Source: Lolium rigidum
Lineage: Eukaryota; Streptophyta; Magnoliopsida; Poales; Poaceae
Length of the DNA: 64,000 nucleotides
Direction: 5' to 3'
Assembly (NCBI RefSeq): GCF_022539505.1
Contig: NC_061510.1
Span: 228,058,043-228,122,042, forward strand
This document shows positions 34,031-45,020 of this stretch, piece by piece. A program made the translations under genes and the position numbers. The number at the start of each line of letters is the position of its first letter. The first letter of the stretch is position 1. The notes beneath the pieces were generated by a model, which searched no databases, was not told where the DNA came from, and worked only from the letters and a program-made list of their open reading frames with translations.

Positions 34031-36625
34031 GCATCCCCAAGCTTAGTTCTGCTCGTCCCGAGCAGTAAACGATAACAAAGATAATTTCCGGAGTGACATG
34101 CCATCATAACCTTGATCATACTATTGTAAGCATATGTAATGAATGCAGCGATCAAAACAATGGTAATGACATGAGTAAACAAATGAATCATAAAGCAAAG
34201 ACTTTTCATGAATAGTACTTTCAAGACAAGCATCAATAAGTCTTGCATAAGAGTTAACTCATAAAGCAATAAATCAAAGTAAAGGTATTGAAGCAACACA
34301 AAGGAAGATTAAGTTTCAGCGGTTGCTTTCAACTTATAACATGTATATCTCATGGATATTGTCAATGTAAAGTAATATAACAAGTGCAATATGCAAGTAT
34401 GTAGGAATCAATGCACAGTTCACACAAGTGTTTGCTTCTTGAGGTGGAGAGAAATAGGTAAACTGACTCAACATTAAAAGTAAAAGAAAGGTCCTTCGCA
34501 GAGGAAAGCATCGATTTCTATATTTGTGCTAGAGCTTTTATTTTAAAAACAAGAAACAATTTTGTCAACGGTAGTAATAAAGCATATGTATCATGTAAAT
34601 TATATCTTACAAGTTGCAAGCCTCATGCATAGTATACTAATAGTGCCCGCACCTTGTCCTAATTAGCTTGGACTACGGGATCATCGCAATACACATGTTT
34701 TAACCAAGTGTCACAAAGGGGTACCTCTATGCCTCCTGTACAAAGGTCTAAGGAGAAAGCTCGCATTTTGGATTTCTCGCTTTTGATTATTCTCAACTTA
34801 GACATCCATACCGGGACAACATAGACAACAGATAATGGACTCCTCTTTAATGCATAAGCATGTAGCAACAATTAATGTTCTCATATGAGATTGAGGATAT
34901 ATGTCCAAAACTGAAACTTCCACCATGATTCATGGCTTTAGTTAGCGGCCCAATGTTCTTCTCTAACAATATGCATGCTCTAACCATTAAATGAGTGGTA
35001 AATCTCCCTTACTTCAGACAAGACGGACATGCATAGCAACTCACATGATATTCAACAAAGAGTAGTTGATGGCGTCCCCAAGAACATGGTTATCGCACAA
35101 CAAGCAACTTAATAAGAGATAAAATGCATAAGTACATATTCAATACCACAATAGTTTTTAAGCTATTTGTCCCATGAGCTATATATTGCAAAGGTAAAGA
35201 ATGGAAATTTTAAAGGTAGCACTCAAGCAATTTACTTTGGAATGGCGGAGAAATACCATGTAGTAGGTAGGTATGGTGGACACAAATGGCATAGTGGTTG
35301 GCTCAAGGATTTTGGATGCATGAGAAGTATTCCCTCTCGATACAATGTTTAGGCTAGCAAGGTTATTTGAAACAAACACAAGGATGAACCAGTGCAGCAA
35401 AACTCACATAAAAGACATATTGTAAACATTATAAGACTCTACACCGTCTTCCTTGTTGTTCAAAACTCAATACTAGAAATTATCTAGACTTTAGAGAGAC
35501 CAAATATGCAAACCAAATTTAGCAAGCTCTAGGTGTTTCTTCATTAATGGGTGCAAAGTATATGATACAAGAGCTTAAACATGAGCACAACAATTGCCAA
35601 GTATCACATTATTCAAGACATTTTAGAATTACTACATGTAGCATTTCCCGATTCCAATCATATAACAATTTAACGAAGAAGATTCAACATTCGCCATGAA
35701 TACTATGAGTAAAGCCTAAGGACATATTTGTCCATATGCAACAGCGGAGCGTGTCTCTCTCCCACAAAATGAATGCTAGGATCCATTTTATTCAAACAAA
35801 AACAATAAACAAAAACAAACCGACGCTCCAAGCAAAGCACATAAGATGTGATGGAATAAAAATATAGTTTCAGGGGAGGAACCTGATAATGTTGTCGATG
35901 AAGAAGGGGATGCCTTGGGCATCCCCAAGCTTAGACGCTTGAGTCTTCTTAAAATATGCAGGGGTGAACCACCGGGGCATCCCCAAGCTTAGAGCTTTCA
36001 CTCTCCTTGATCATATTGTATCATCTCCCTCTCTTGATCCTTGAAAACTTCCTCCACACCAAACTCAAAACAACTCATTAGAGGGTTAGTGCATAATAAA
36101 AATTCACATGTTCAGAGGTGACACAATCATTCTTAACACTTCTGGACATTGCACAAAGCTACTGGACATTAATGAAGCAAAGAAATTCATCCACCATAGC
36201 AAAAGAGGCAATGCGAAATAAAAGGCAGAATCTGTCAAAATAGAACAGTCCGTAAAGATGGATTTTATTGAGGCACCAGACTTGCTCAAATGAAAAGGCC
36301 CAAATTGAATGAACGTTGCGTACATATCTGAGGATCACGCACGTAAATTGACATATTTTTCTAAGCTACCTACAGAGAGGCAGGTCGAAATTCGTGACAG
36401 CAAAGAAATCTATTTCTGCGCAGTAATCCAAATCTAGTATGAACCTTACTATCAAAGACTTTACTTGGCACAACAATGCACAAAACTAAGATAAGGAGAG
36501 GTTGCTACAGTACTAAACAACTTCCAAGACTCAAATATAAAATAAAAATACTGTAGTAAAAACATGGGTTGTCTCCCATAAGCGCTTTTCTTCAACGCCT
36601 TTCAGCTAGGCGCAGAAAGTGTATA
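34031..36625 (-). other. Copy B 3' noncoding region
   Basis: Near-identical to 10555-13152 of copy A, including the repeated CCCCAAGCTTAG phrases. It contains a 73-codon frame (36325-36104) also open in copy C (60332-60553) but shifted in copy A, so I do not call it a gene. Confidence 0.7.
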
Positions 36626-37498
36626 TCAAGTATTATAAAGAGATGAAGCATCGACATTACCTTGGGCTTTACCCTTACCTTTCTTGTTCTTTTTCTTACT
36701 CTTTGACTTAGGGAATATATGTCTACCCCCGGGTGTAGAGGTGAATTTTAGGGTGCCTTCTCCCATGTCTATGACTGCTCCCAATAGTTTTAGCAGGGAT
36801 CTTCCGAGTGTGATTTGTCCTGTTCCTGCACATTCAATAACAAGATAATCAATAGATATTGTTCTCCCAAGAACGGTTGTATGCACACCCGCAGACTATT
36901 CCTTTAGGAATTATAACAGAGTTATCAATAAGGGTTATTCCTTCTCCCCCTTCAACAAATCCCCAAAGTTTCAAAGATTCATGAATACTCTTAGGCATTA
37001 GGCAAAATTCAGACATAATATCATAATTAGCATGAAGAGTTTGGTCACCGATAGCAATTTTAATAGTAGGATCCCATAATGAAGGTTCGTAGTTCACTAA
37101 AACTTGATCAAGACGGTTACGAACATATCTATAATTTTCATTCAAGCGAGATGCACTTGTCTCAAGAGTGTTTAATCTATTATAAATGCTAATAAGGGCT
37201 GAATCAAAGTTATTAGCTGAATCATGTGATGCAACCAACTTCTTTATGGCATTAAAAGCTTGATCCCCATTGCAATGAAGGAAATCTCCTCCCACTACGA
37301 CATCCAAGGCATATCTATAGCGAATCATAAGACCAAAATAAAATTACTAAGGAGCAAACTTAGAGTCATTTGAGGTTCAGTTTTACGATAAGAAGTAAAA
37401 ATTCTGGACCAAGCATCTTTAAAACTCTCCTCATCCCCTTGTTTAAAAGTGAAGACTAATTCCTCGAGTGAAGAAGTAACAAAGTGCGAGCTAGACAT
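36626..37498 (-). pseudogene. Copy B gag/protease-like ORF, frameshifted
   Basis: Starts at the ATG at 37498 (MSSSHFVTSSLEELVFTF, FKDAWSRIFTSYRK), continues in a shifted frame with LDVVVGGDFLHCNGDQAF, and reaches a protease-like part (IMSEFCLMPKSIHESL, then in a third frame ECAGTGQITLGRSLLKLLGA). The latter matches the flap and C-terminal part of Gypsy aspartic proteases. The catalytic D-T/S-G position reads as YDIMSE, so the active site is lost. A lysine-rich tail and the shared DASSLYNT end follow. Two frameshifts (near 37330 and 36885) break it. It differs from both the A and C proteins. Confidence 0.65.
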
Positions 37499-37701
37499 GG
37501 TAACAAAAGTTAAATGCAAGTAACTAATTTTTTTGTGTTTTTGATATAGAGTGCAAGACAGTAAATAAAGTAAAGCTAGCAACTAATTTTTTTGTGTTTT
37601 GATATAATGCAGCAAACAAGAAAGTAAATAAAGTAAAGCAAGACAAAAACAAAGTAAAGAGATTGGATTGTGGAGACTCCCCTTGCAGCGTGTCTTGATC
37701 T

Positions 37702-37718
37702 CCCCGGCAACGGCGCCA
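37702..37718 (-). promoter_or_regulatory. Primer-binding site of copy B (tRNA-Asp type)
   Basis: CCCCGGCAACGGCGCCA on the plus strand, equal to TGGCGCCGTTGCCGGGG on the minus strand, complementary to the tRNA-Asp 3' end. It lies 10 bp inside LTR2, the same spacing as in copy C. Confidence 0.85.
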
Positions 37719-39675
37719 GAAAAAATGTTGCTCGCGTGTAGTTGACGTGGGAGTCAGAAATCTTTGTGGAGTAGCTTTTCTTCAGTTCCCCGGCAACGGC
37801 GCCAGAAAAAATGCTTGATACGCGTACAGCACGCGTCCGTTGGGAACCCCAAGAGGAAGGTGTGATGCGTACAGCGGCAAGTTTTCCCTCAGAAAGAAAC
37901 CAAGGTTTATCGAACCAGGAGGAGCCAAGAAGCACGTCGAAGGTTGATGGCGGCAGGATGTAGTGCGGCGCAACACCAGGGATTCCGGCGCCAACGTGGA
38001 ACCTGCACAACACAACCAAAGTACTTTGCCCCAACGAAATAGTGAGGTTGTCAATCTCACCGGCTTGCTGTAACAAAGGATTAGATGTATAGTGTGGATG
38101 ATGATTGTTTGCAGAAAACAGTAGAACAAGTATTGCAGTAGATTGTATTCAATGTAAAAGAATGGACCGGGGTCCACAGTTCACTAGAGGTGTCTCTCCC
38201 ATAAGATAAAGGGATTTCTATTTTCGTGCCCTCGGGTCCTTAGTTGTGCTCAGTTTTCCCCAGCTCCTTAGTTTTTCCTCGCTTTACCCAAGCCTTTGTC
38301 TCGAAACCATCACACGTGATGTAACGGCCGGTTGCCCGACGGTTGACCGTTATCTTCCGACTAGTGGGGCCACGTAGAGCCCGCAAAGACACGTCGGACC
38401 ATCCATCTTTGTTTGACCGTAAGCATCGGTGTATCCCCGACCAAAACGCGCACGAGTGGGGCTTCGGTATATCGAATGACAAGTGGGCCATGGCGCCGAT
38501 ACAATTGGCAATACACGGGTAGGAATAGATTTTTAAACGGAGCTCTACAGCGATGGCACGGAGGAGGTGGCCTGCGGGGTGCCGAGATGAGATCGACGTC
38601 CACAAAGAACCGCATGAGGCGAGACCGGACGCATTAGATAGATATGAACTAGACGCGTTTAACCATGCAAAGAAGAGAAGAAATGGTCGACGACATCGAC
38701 GACCACCTCAAAACTTTGACCGACCGTGTCGGACACGAACGCGAGCAATGTAGAGAAAACTAGTGTCTCTCCTTTCCGGCGTGTATAGGTGGGTGCTAGG
38801 AGAGTGTGGTGGCGAAGGGAAAGACCTCGCGGCGGTCCGTGGCGTCCGAGCATAGCGGGTCGGCGTGGCCGTGCCCACAGCGGCGTGCATGCATGATCGG
38901 CATTGGCATCAGCATGTACGTTCGGCATTGGCCTCGGCGGTATCTCCGGTGTGTCGGTGATCGAATGAGGGGACGGGATTGAGGGTGCATCCCGACGTTG
39001 ACCTAGCAGATGGCGGCGAGCATAGCCGTTCGACCATGCCGATATCGGCATCGGCATCGTTTGGAGGCTGTGGTGCTCGAATCAAGTTGGGATTTGTTTC
39101 TTGTAGGCCAAAATGAATTTGAAACAAGTTTCATGTTGAAGGTTAGGTAACGAAAGTTTGTAACTATCCCAAAATTATACTAGCGCCATGGTGAGGTTCT
39201 TTTGATAGAGCTATACGGTTGGGCAAACTTTTTTGACACTTTTTAGATAGGGTTCCTTGTTGTTACACGTATGGCATCATGTATGGAAAATTTGGGGTCA
39301 TTTGGAGATGTTCGAAAAAATCACTTTGCTTAAGCGCATGCCGTTTCGTCTCACTGAAACCAGCTTTTCTAACAAGGTGATTTTTTCTACCTTCTCTAAA
39401 TAACCTCAAATTTCATACAGACTGATCTTCTATACATAGATAGATAGATTGTTTCGTTTTTACATTTTTCGAACTTTTTATTTCCCTTTACAATACCCAA
39501 TTGATTTTCAGGTCAAAACCTCGAAAAACAAGCATCATGTATGGCATCATTTTCACCCTAAATTTTCTGAAACTTTCCCTTTTAGATATTCCTTGTTGTT
39601 ATAGGTATGCCATCATGTATGCCAAACTTGGTTAGGTCTCACTGAAACCAGCTTTTGTAACAAATTAGGTTTTTT

Positions 39676-40190
39676 CTGCGTGAAAAGTAATGGCTACAAC
39701 AAATTGTTGATGGTTTATCATTTTTTTGCGTGAAAAGTAATGGCTACAACAAATTGTTGATGGTTTATCATTTTTTGCGTGAAAAGTAATGGCTACAACA
39801 AATTGTTGATGGTTTATCATTTTTTGCGTGAAAAGTAATGGCAACAACAAATCGGTGATGGTTTATCATATTTTTTGCGTGAAAAGTAATGGCAACAACA
39901 AATTGTTGATGGTTTATCATTTTTTGCGTGAAAAGTAATGGCTACAACAAATTGTTGATGGTTTATCATTTTTTGCGTGAAAAGTAATGGCAACAACAAA
40001 TCGGTGATGGTTTATCATTTTTTTTGCGTGAAAAGTAATGGCTACAACAAATTGTTGATGGTTTATCATTTTTTTGCGTGAAAAGTAATGGCAACAACAA
40101 ATCGGTGATGGTTTATCATTTTTTTGCGTGAAAAGTAATGGTAACAACAAATCGGTGATGGTTTATCATTTTTTGCGTGAAAAATAACGC
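39676..40190. repeat. Minisatellite of about 50 bp, ten to eleven copies
   Basis: The unit begins GCGTGAAAAGTAATGG and ends in GGTTTATCATTTTT. Two unit types mix: one with GCTACAACAAATTGTTG and one with GCAACAACAAATCGGTG. Unit length varies between 49 and 52 with the T run. The last copies are degenerate. Confidence 0.9.
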
Positions 40191-41261
40191 CTAAAACAGT
40201 TTATAATTTTTAGCGCGTGAAAAATAATACGTAAAACCGTCCTTCAGCATACTTAGAGGGTGGAAGCTAATTAACCGCCAACAGAGAGAGAGAGGGGTTA
40301 TCCCGCCCGTTCCCTATATCATACGATCAACGGTCGGTGGGCACGATCCGCGTGACATGGGCTAGACCAATCGAGCGATGATGCACGTCTGCGAGAATTT
40401 GTGAAGAGAGAGGGCAAAACTGAGTACTATCAAGAAACCAAGGGCACCCGAGTAGTAAATAGACTAAGGGATTCAAATATGAGATTTAAAAAATGGAAAA
40501 TGCGTGTTTTGTACAATGAAACCCATCTTGGCCTACCTCAAACTATTTGCAATACCAATATACATCAGTGTGAGAATTGTGGCCTCATTTAGACAAAGTA
40601 TGATTTGGGGGAAGCTGTTTTGGGAAGGGCTTATTGTGGAAAACCATGCACCTTCATAGCTACTAGGTGATTTGAGAAGTGGCAATTTGTGGTAAAACTT
40701 GATTTATCTATGATTTGAGAAGTGTCAATTTGTGGTAAAGACTCCATGAGTAAGTGCCACTCTTTTTAGGATTTTTTTGCACATTAAATGACTCATTTAA
40801 CTAGTTAATCCCATTTGTTGACTCTCTCGTTGACCAGCCACTTGAGGGTAAAACTGAGTATATTGCACTAGCCAAGCATTAGCACTCGAGGGGAAAATTG
40901 AGCACACAAAAAATGCTAGTATAAGACTCGAGGGTATACCTGAGTATATCTAAATTTCCAGGGTTAGACTCGAGGACACGTGCAATTGTTGACGCGTAGA
41001 CGCGGGTCGCGGTGGAGAAGTCGAGACGTGCAATCGTGGACGCGTGTCGCGTTGCAGAAGTCCAAGACGTGCAGACGTGCACTTGTGCACGCGTAGGACG
41101 CGGGTCGCATTAACCACCCCTCGCCTTTATAGACGCCTCCTCGCACTGTCTCTCGTCACTCTCACTCGCTCACGCATCGCCAACTCTCTCCCACGTCCCA
41201 TCATCTTCTCCAAAGCAAAAACCCTCTCCCTCTCCCTCTTCCTCTTCCTCTCGCCGGAGAG

Positions 41262-42443
41262 ATGGACAAGGAGAATGCCAATCCCATCGCCGAGGTTGGC
41301 TCGAAGCGCGACGCCTCCATCTTCGGCCCCGTCCCTCGACGGACGACGCCGCGCGCCGCCGCCGCCGCCGGTGCATCGGAGGCTGCCGCCGCCGGTGGCG
41401 GCCGGATCCCGGCGGGATGGGACCCCTACGACCCCGTGCCGTACGTCCCGCCCCCGAACCCCTACGACACCTCCCTCGGAGGACCCATGGAACGAGGTAA
41501 CTACGGTTTGCTTCCTTTTTTGTTCCCCATTCCTTTTTGAACCCTATTTTTGCTGGTGTAGATGGATCTGTAGATGGATGAGTATTGGGCTAATATTTGC
41601 GCCGATTTTATTCCATTTTGTTTTGATCACTTCTTGATTTCGTTTAAGATTTGGGGTTCGGCCGTTCGGTTAATTTATGCAAGTAATATTGGATCTCAAT
41701 CAGCTTAATTTATGCAAGTAATCATGGGATCTCAATCAGTTATTTTATGCACTAATCAAAAGATATCAACCGTTTAATTTTGCAAATAATCTCGAATGTG
41801 TTCAAGTTCAGATCTAGTTCAGATCTAGAATCTGCTTTCTTTGCCTATGATGAATGGTTGGGCACAAATTTTTACAGGGAGGGTTCAGCGAACCATTGCC
41901 GTGTACAAATCTGTTGTGCATGAGCTTTAGTTCGCTTACACCTTCCCCGTAGATATATAATCATGTCCACTCTAACCGAGGCTGACTCTGTTTTTCTTAA
42001 CTTTGTTATCATGTACGTTAGTCATCGTTGCAACTCATTCACTAGTTTCTGTTTGATATGGATCGATGTCCGGCGCCGACGTCGGGCAGCCGACGAAGAG
42101 CAGGGAGGACGTCAAGACTCGCCAGTGCCGCGGAGGCTGCAGGTCGGCCAGTACATCTCCTACTTCGCCAAGGAGGTGTACAGGTGCCCCTTCCGCACCA
42201 GGAGACTCGGCGCCACGGACTTCAACTCGCCTCGTCACGCATGCCGAGAACATCAGCAACACCTTCCCCAAGGTCGGCACGACGGTGAACGTCCACTCCT
42301 TCCGCGCCAAGCACAGGGCGCTCGGCATGCACCTCCGCAGCTTGGAGCCGGTGGAGATCTCCGCCGGGCGCATGCCTCCGCTCAAGCCCAAGGCTCCCAA
42401 GGGGAGCAAGAGCAACAAGTGGAGGGAGAGCCAGATGGGGTAG
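41262..42443 (+). pseudogene. Captured two-exon gene with a zf-XS-like motif
   Basis: Exon 1 (41262-41496) starts at ATG, encodes MDKENANPIAEVGSKRDAS and a proline/alanine-rich region, and ends at a GAG|GTAACT donor. Exon 2 continues in phase from 42061 (SMSGADVGQPTKSRED), but the bases before it read TG, not AG, so the acceptor looks lost. After a frameshift near 42108 the frame gives VGQYISYFAKEVYRCPF; a second shift at about 42228 leads to VTHAENISNT and HSFRAKHRALGMHLRSL. CP-F, then H, then AKH-AL-L is the pattern of the XS zinc finger of SGS3/FDM-type RNA-silencing proteins, but the second Cys is Arg here. A TTTATA box lies at 41126. The stop is at 42443. Homology is by eye. Confidence 0.5.
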
Positions 42444-43201
42444 GCGGAGTCCTCGGACGTGTGCTGCTGCTGCTCGCCGCCTCCTAGTTTGTTGTTGGGA
42501 TCCCTTTGTTGTTAGCTAGGGATCCCTTGTTGTTATGTTAGTATGATGGTGCTCGTGAAGAACCTCGTTACTATGTTGGCTGCTGTGTATGCAGCCTATT
42601 ATCTATCCATATTATCTAGGGATTATCTATCCCTAGTCTACTATATTTTGTTGGCCGTACTTAGTTTTCTTGATTTACTATGACTGTGAATTTATCGTAC
42701 ATTATCCTGGAGATTTGCTTCTAGATTTAACTACGTACATATGAACCAGAGGGAGTACTAGATTTGCTGCCATATTGGGCAAACAACGAGGGCCAAAAGG
42801 CACAAATAATTGAAGAAAGTCAGAAATGCAAGCTTCTCTAGATTTTATACTAATTTGGTGAAAAGGACAGAGAGAAAGAGGGGAAAAAGGTGCACTTAAT
42901 AGGGATGCCAATTTGGGGCCGAGAGAGACAGAACCCAGCTCTCCGCTCACGTGCAACCAAACGCTTCTCGTCCTGTCCCACGCGGTCCCTTTCTACCAGC
43001 CCCACGCGACGCGGGCCCACACGACTCGGCCCCACAAGACGCGGCCCCACACGTGACAGAATGGTCAACTAAACGGGAATCCCGCCGTCCGAGCCGCTTC
43101 GCGGGTTTCAAACAAGGGCTTGGGGAAAACTGAGGAAAAACTAAGGAGCTGGGGAAAACTGAGTACAACTAAGGACCGGAGGGCACGAAAATAGAAATCC
43201 C
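42444..43201. other. MULE 3' flank, no gene
   Basis: Downstream region of the captured gene plus the right terminal inverted repeat (from about 43110). Tandem CCCACGCGAC / CCCCACACGAC-like repeats occur near 42990-43050. No coding sequence is supported. Confidence 0.5.
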
Positions 43202-44414
43202 TAAGATAAATAGCATGTTGGGTGAAAAAATTACAGTCGGGCAATTGACAAATAAAGAGAGCATAACAATGCACATACATGATATGATAAGTATTGTGCG
43301 ATTTAGTTGGGCATTACGACAAAGTACATAGACCGCTATCCAGCATGCATCTATGCCTAAAAAGTCCACCTTCAGGTTATCATCCGAACCCCTTCCAGTA
43401 TTAAGTTGCAAACAACAGACAATTGCATTAAGTATGGTGCGTAATGTAATCAATAACTACTTCCTCGGACATAGCATCAATGTTTTATCCCTAGTGGCAA
43501 CAAGACATCCACAACCTTAGAACTTTCCGTCACCTGTCCCAGATTTAATGGAGGCATGAACCCACTATCGAGCATAAATACTCCCTCTTGGAGTTAAGAG
43601 TAAAAACTTGGCCGAGCCTCTACTAATAACGGAGAGCATGCAAGATCATAAACAACACATAGGTAATAGATTGATAATCAACATAACATAGTATTCTCTA
43701 TCCATCGGATCCCGACAAACACAACATATAGCATTACAGATAGATGATCTTGATCATGTTAGGCAGCTCACAAGATCCGATAATGAAGCACATGAGGAGA
43801 AGACGGCCATCTAGCTACTGCTATGGACCCATAGTCCAGGGGTGAACTACTCACTCATCACTCCGGAGGCGATCATGGCGGTGAAGAGTCCTCCGGGAGA
43901 TGATTCCCCTCTCCGGCAGGGTGCCCGAGGCGATCTCCTGAATCCCCCGAGATGGGATTGGCGGCGGCGGCGCCTCTGGAAGGTTTTCCGTATCGTGGCT
44001 CTCGGTACTGGGGGTTTCGCGACGAAGGATTTAAGTAGGCGGAAGGGCAACGCGGGGGGCCACACGAGGGCCCCACACACCAGGGCCGCGCGGCCAAGGC
44101 CTGGGCCGCGCCGCCCTGTTGTGGAGGCGCCTCGTGGCCCCACGTCCTTTCCCCTTCGGTCTTCTGGAAGCTTCGTGCAAAAATAGGACCCTGGGCGTTG
44201 ATTTCGTCCAATTCCGAGAATATTTCCTTACTAGGATTTCTGAAACCAAAAACAGCAAGTAAAACAAAGAATCGGCTCTTCGGCATCTCGTTAATAGGTT
44301 AGTGCCGGAAAATGCATAAATATGACATAAAGTATGCATAAAACATGTAGATATCATCAATAATGTGGCATGGAACATAAGAAATTATCGATGCGTCGGA
44401 GACGTATCAGCCTC

Positions 44415-44469
44415 CGTCTTCATGGTGAGTGGGACTAGCGACCCACCCCCTATGGGCATATCCCCATCA
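44415..44469 (-). repeat. G2 3' LTR, inner end
   Basis: On the minus strand this reads TGATGGGGATATGCCC..., the LTR start, immediately preceded by a polypurine-like GCTCGGGGACTAT (44482-44470). Adding 18516-18984 gives a full LTR of about 524 bp. Confidence 0.75.
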
Positions 44470-44931
44470 ATAGTCCCCGAGCGCGGTGGTGATGAGACGC
44501 GGATCCGGAAGGGGTCTTGGAGAGACACGGTGATGGGTCAAGGTGAATCGCCATTGGGCTCCCAAAGAGGAAGTCACCAGTCCGCTGCCAGTCTCCAATC
44601 GCGCAGCCTGATCAGCCAGTCGGCGTATGACAGTCGGCGCTAGCCAATCGTCGTCCGACAGTCGGCGTGTGCCAGTCGTCGGTGGCCAGTTGGCGCAGAC
44701 GCACCGCGGAGACACGTGGAGGAGCCAACGGCTAGATTTCACGTTGACCGAGGCACGAACCGTTTGCATGTTGTTGACCGTTGGGCCTGACGTGACCGGT
44801 AACGGCTAGTTTAACGACCGTTCCGCCGGACATGACTCAAATCTTGACCGTTGATTACGGGCGGCGATTCCGGGGCGAATTAACGGACGGATCCCATCCT
44901 TAATCTGAGCGAGTGCGGTGGTATAAAAGGT

Positions 44932-44938
44932 TACGTCC
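44932..44938 (+). promoter_or_regulatory. TATA box of the opposite-strand gene in G2
   Basis: TATAAAA in GGTATAAAAGG, 83 bp ahead of the ATG at 45021, on the strand opposite to gag-pol. Confidence 0.6.
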
Positions 44939-45020
44939 GGGGGTTAAGGCTTATCACTCCGCCGCATTCTTCTCTTCTTCTCCTTGCATCTGCTCCCTGT
45001 TAAGAGTTCCACGCGCATCC

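Larger units (their letters stand above)
38211..43201. mobile_element. Mutator-like transposon (MULE), 4991 bp, Pack-MULE type
   Basis: A 9-bp duplication TAAGATAAA flanks it (38202-38210 and 43202-43210). The termini GGGATTTCTATTTTCGTGCC... are inverted repeats of about 90 bp with few mismatches, fading over a longer stretch. Long terminal inverted repeats and a 9-bp duplication define Mutator-like elements. No MURA transposase is found. The interior has a GC-rich region with no clear gene (38500-39100), a minisatellite (39676-40190), a stretch with degenerate copies of the terminal motif (40840-40990), and a two-exon captured gene (41262-42443). Confidence 0.92.
18985..44409 (-). mobile_element. 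Sabrina-like (Athila-group) Gypsy element, copy B, with extended LTRs
   Basis: A perfect 5-bp duplication GCCTC flanks it (18980-18984 and 44410-44414) inside the G2 3' LTR. The element reads on the minus strand: LTR1 18985-34030 (split by element D), noncoding 3' region, a gag/protease ORF in pieces, a primer site, then LTR2 37729-44409 (split by a MULE). Without inserts it is about 7.0 kb, with LTRs of about 1.67 kb. Compared with copy A each LTR has an extra 87 bp at its U5 end that includes a second primer-site sequence. No RT or integrase is encoded. Confidence 0.9.
37729..44409 (-). repeat. Copy B LTR2 (5' LTR), split by a MULE
   Basis: Starts TGCTCGCGTGTAGTTGACG with the same 87-bp extension as LTR1 (37729-37815, fossil primer site 37788-37804). 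It continues as a normal Sabrina-like LTR from 37816 and ends GACGTATCA. Excluding 38211-43201 and one target duplication it is about 1.68 kb. Confidence 0.88.

Noticed and set aside
38500..39110. A second captured gene in the MULE on the minus strand
   Set aside because: The frame is Pro/His/Arg-rich with no splice-site structure and no recognisable domain; the GC-rich composition explains the open frame.
39676..40190. Possible CRISPR-like array
   Set aside because: Units are head-to-tail with no unique spacers, in a plant transposon; this is an ordinary minisatellite.
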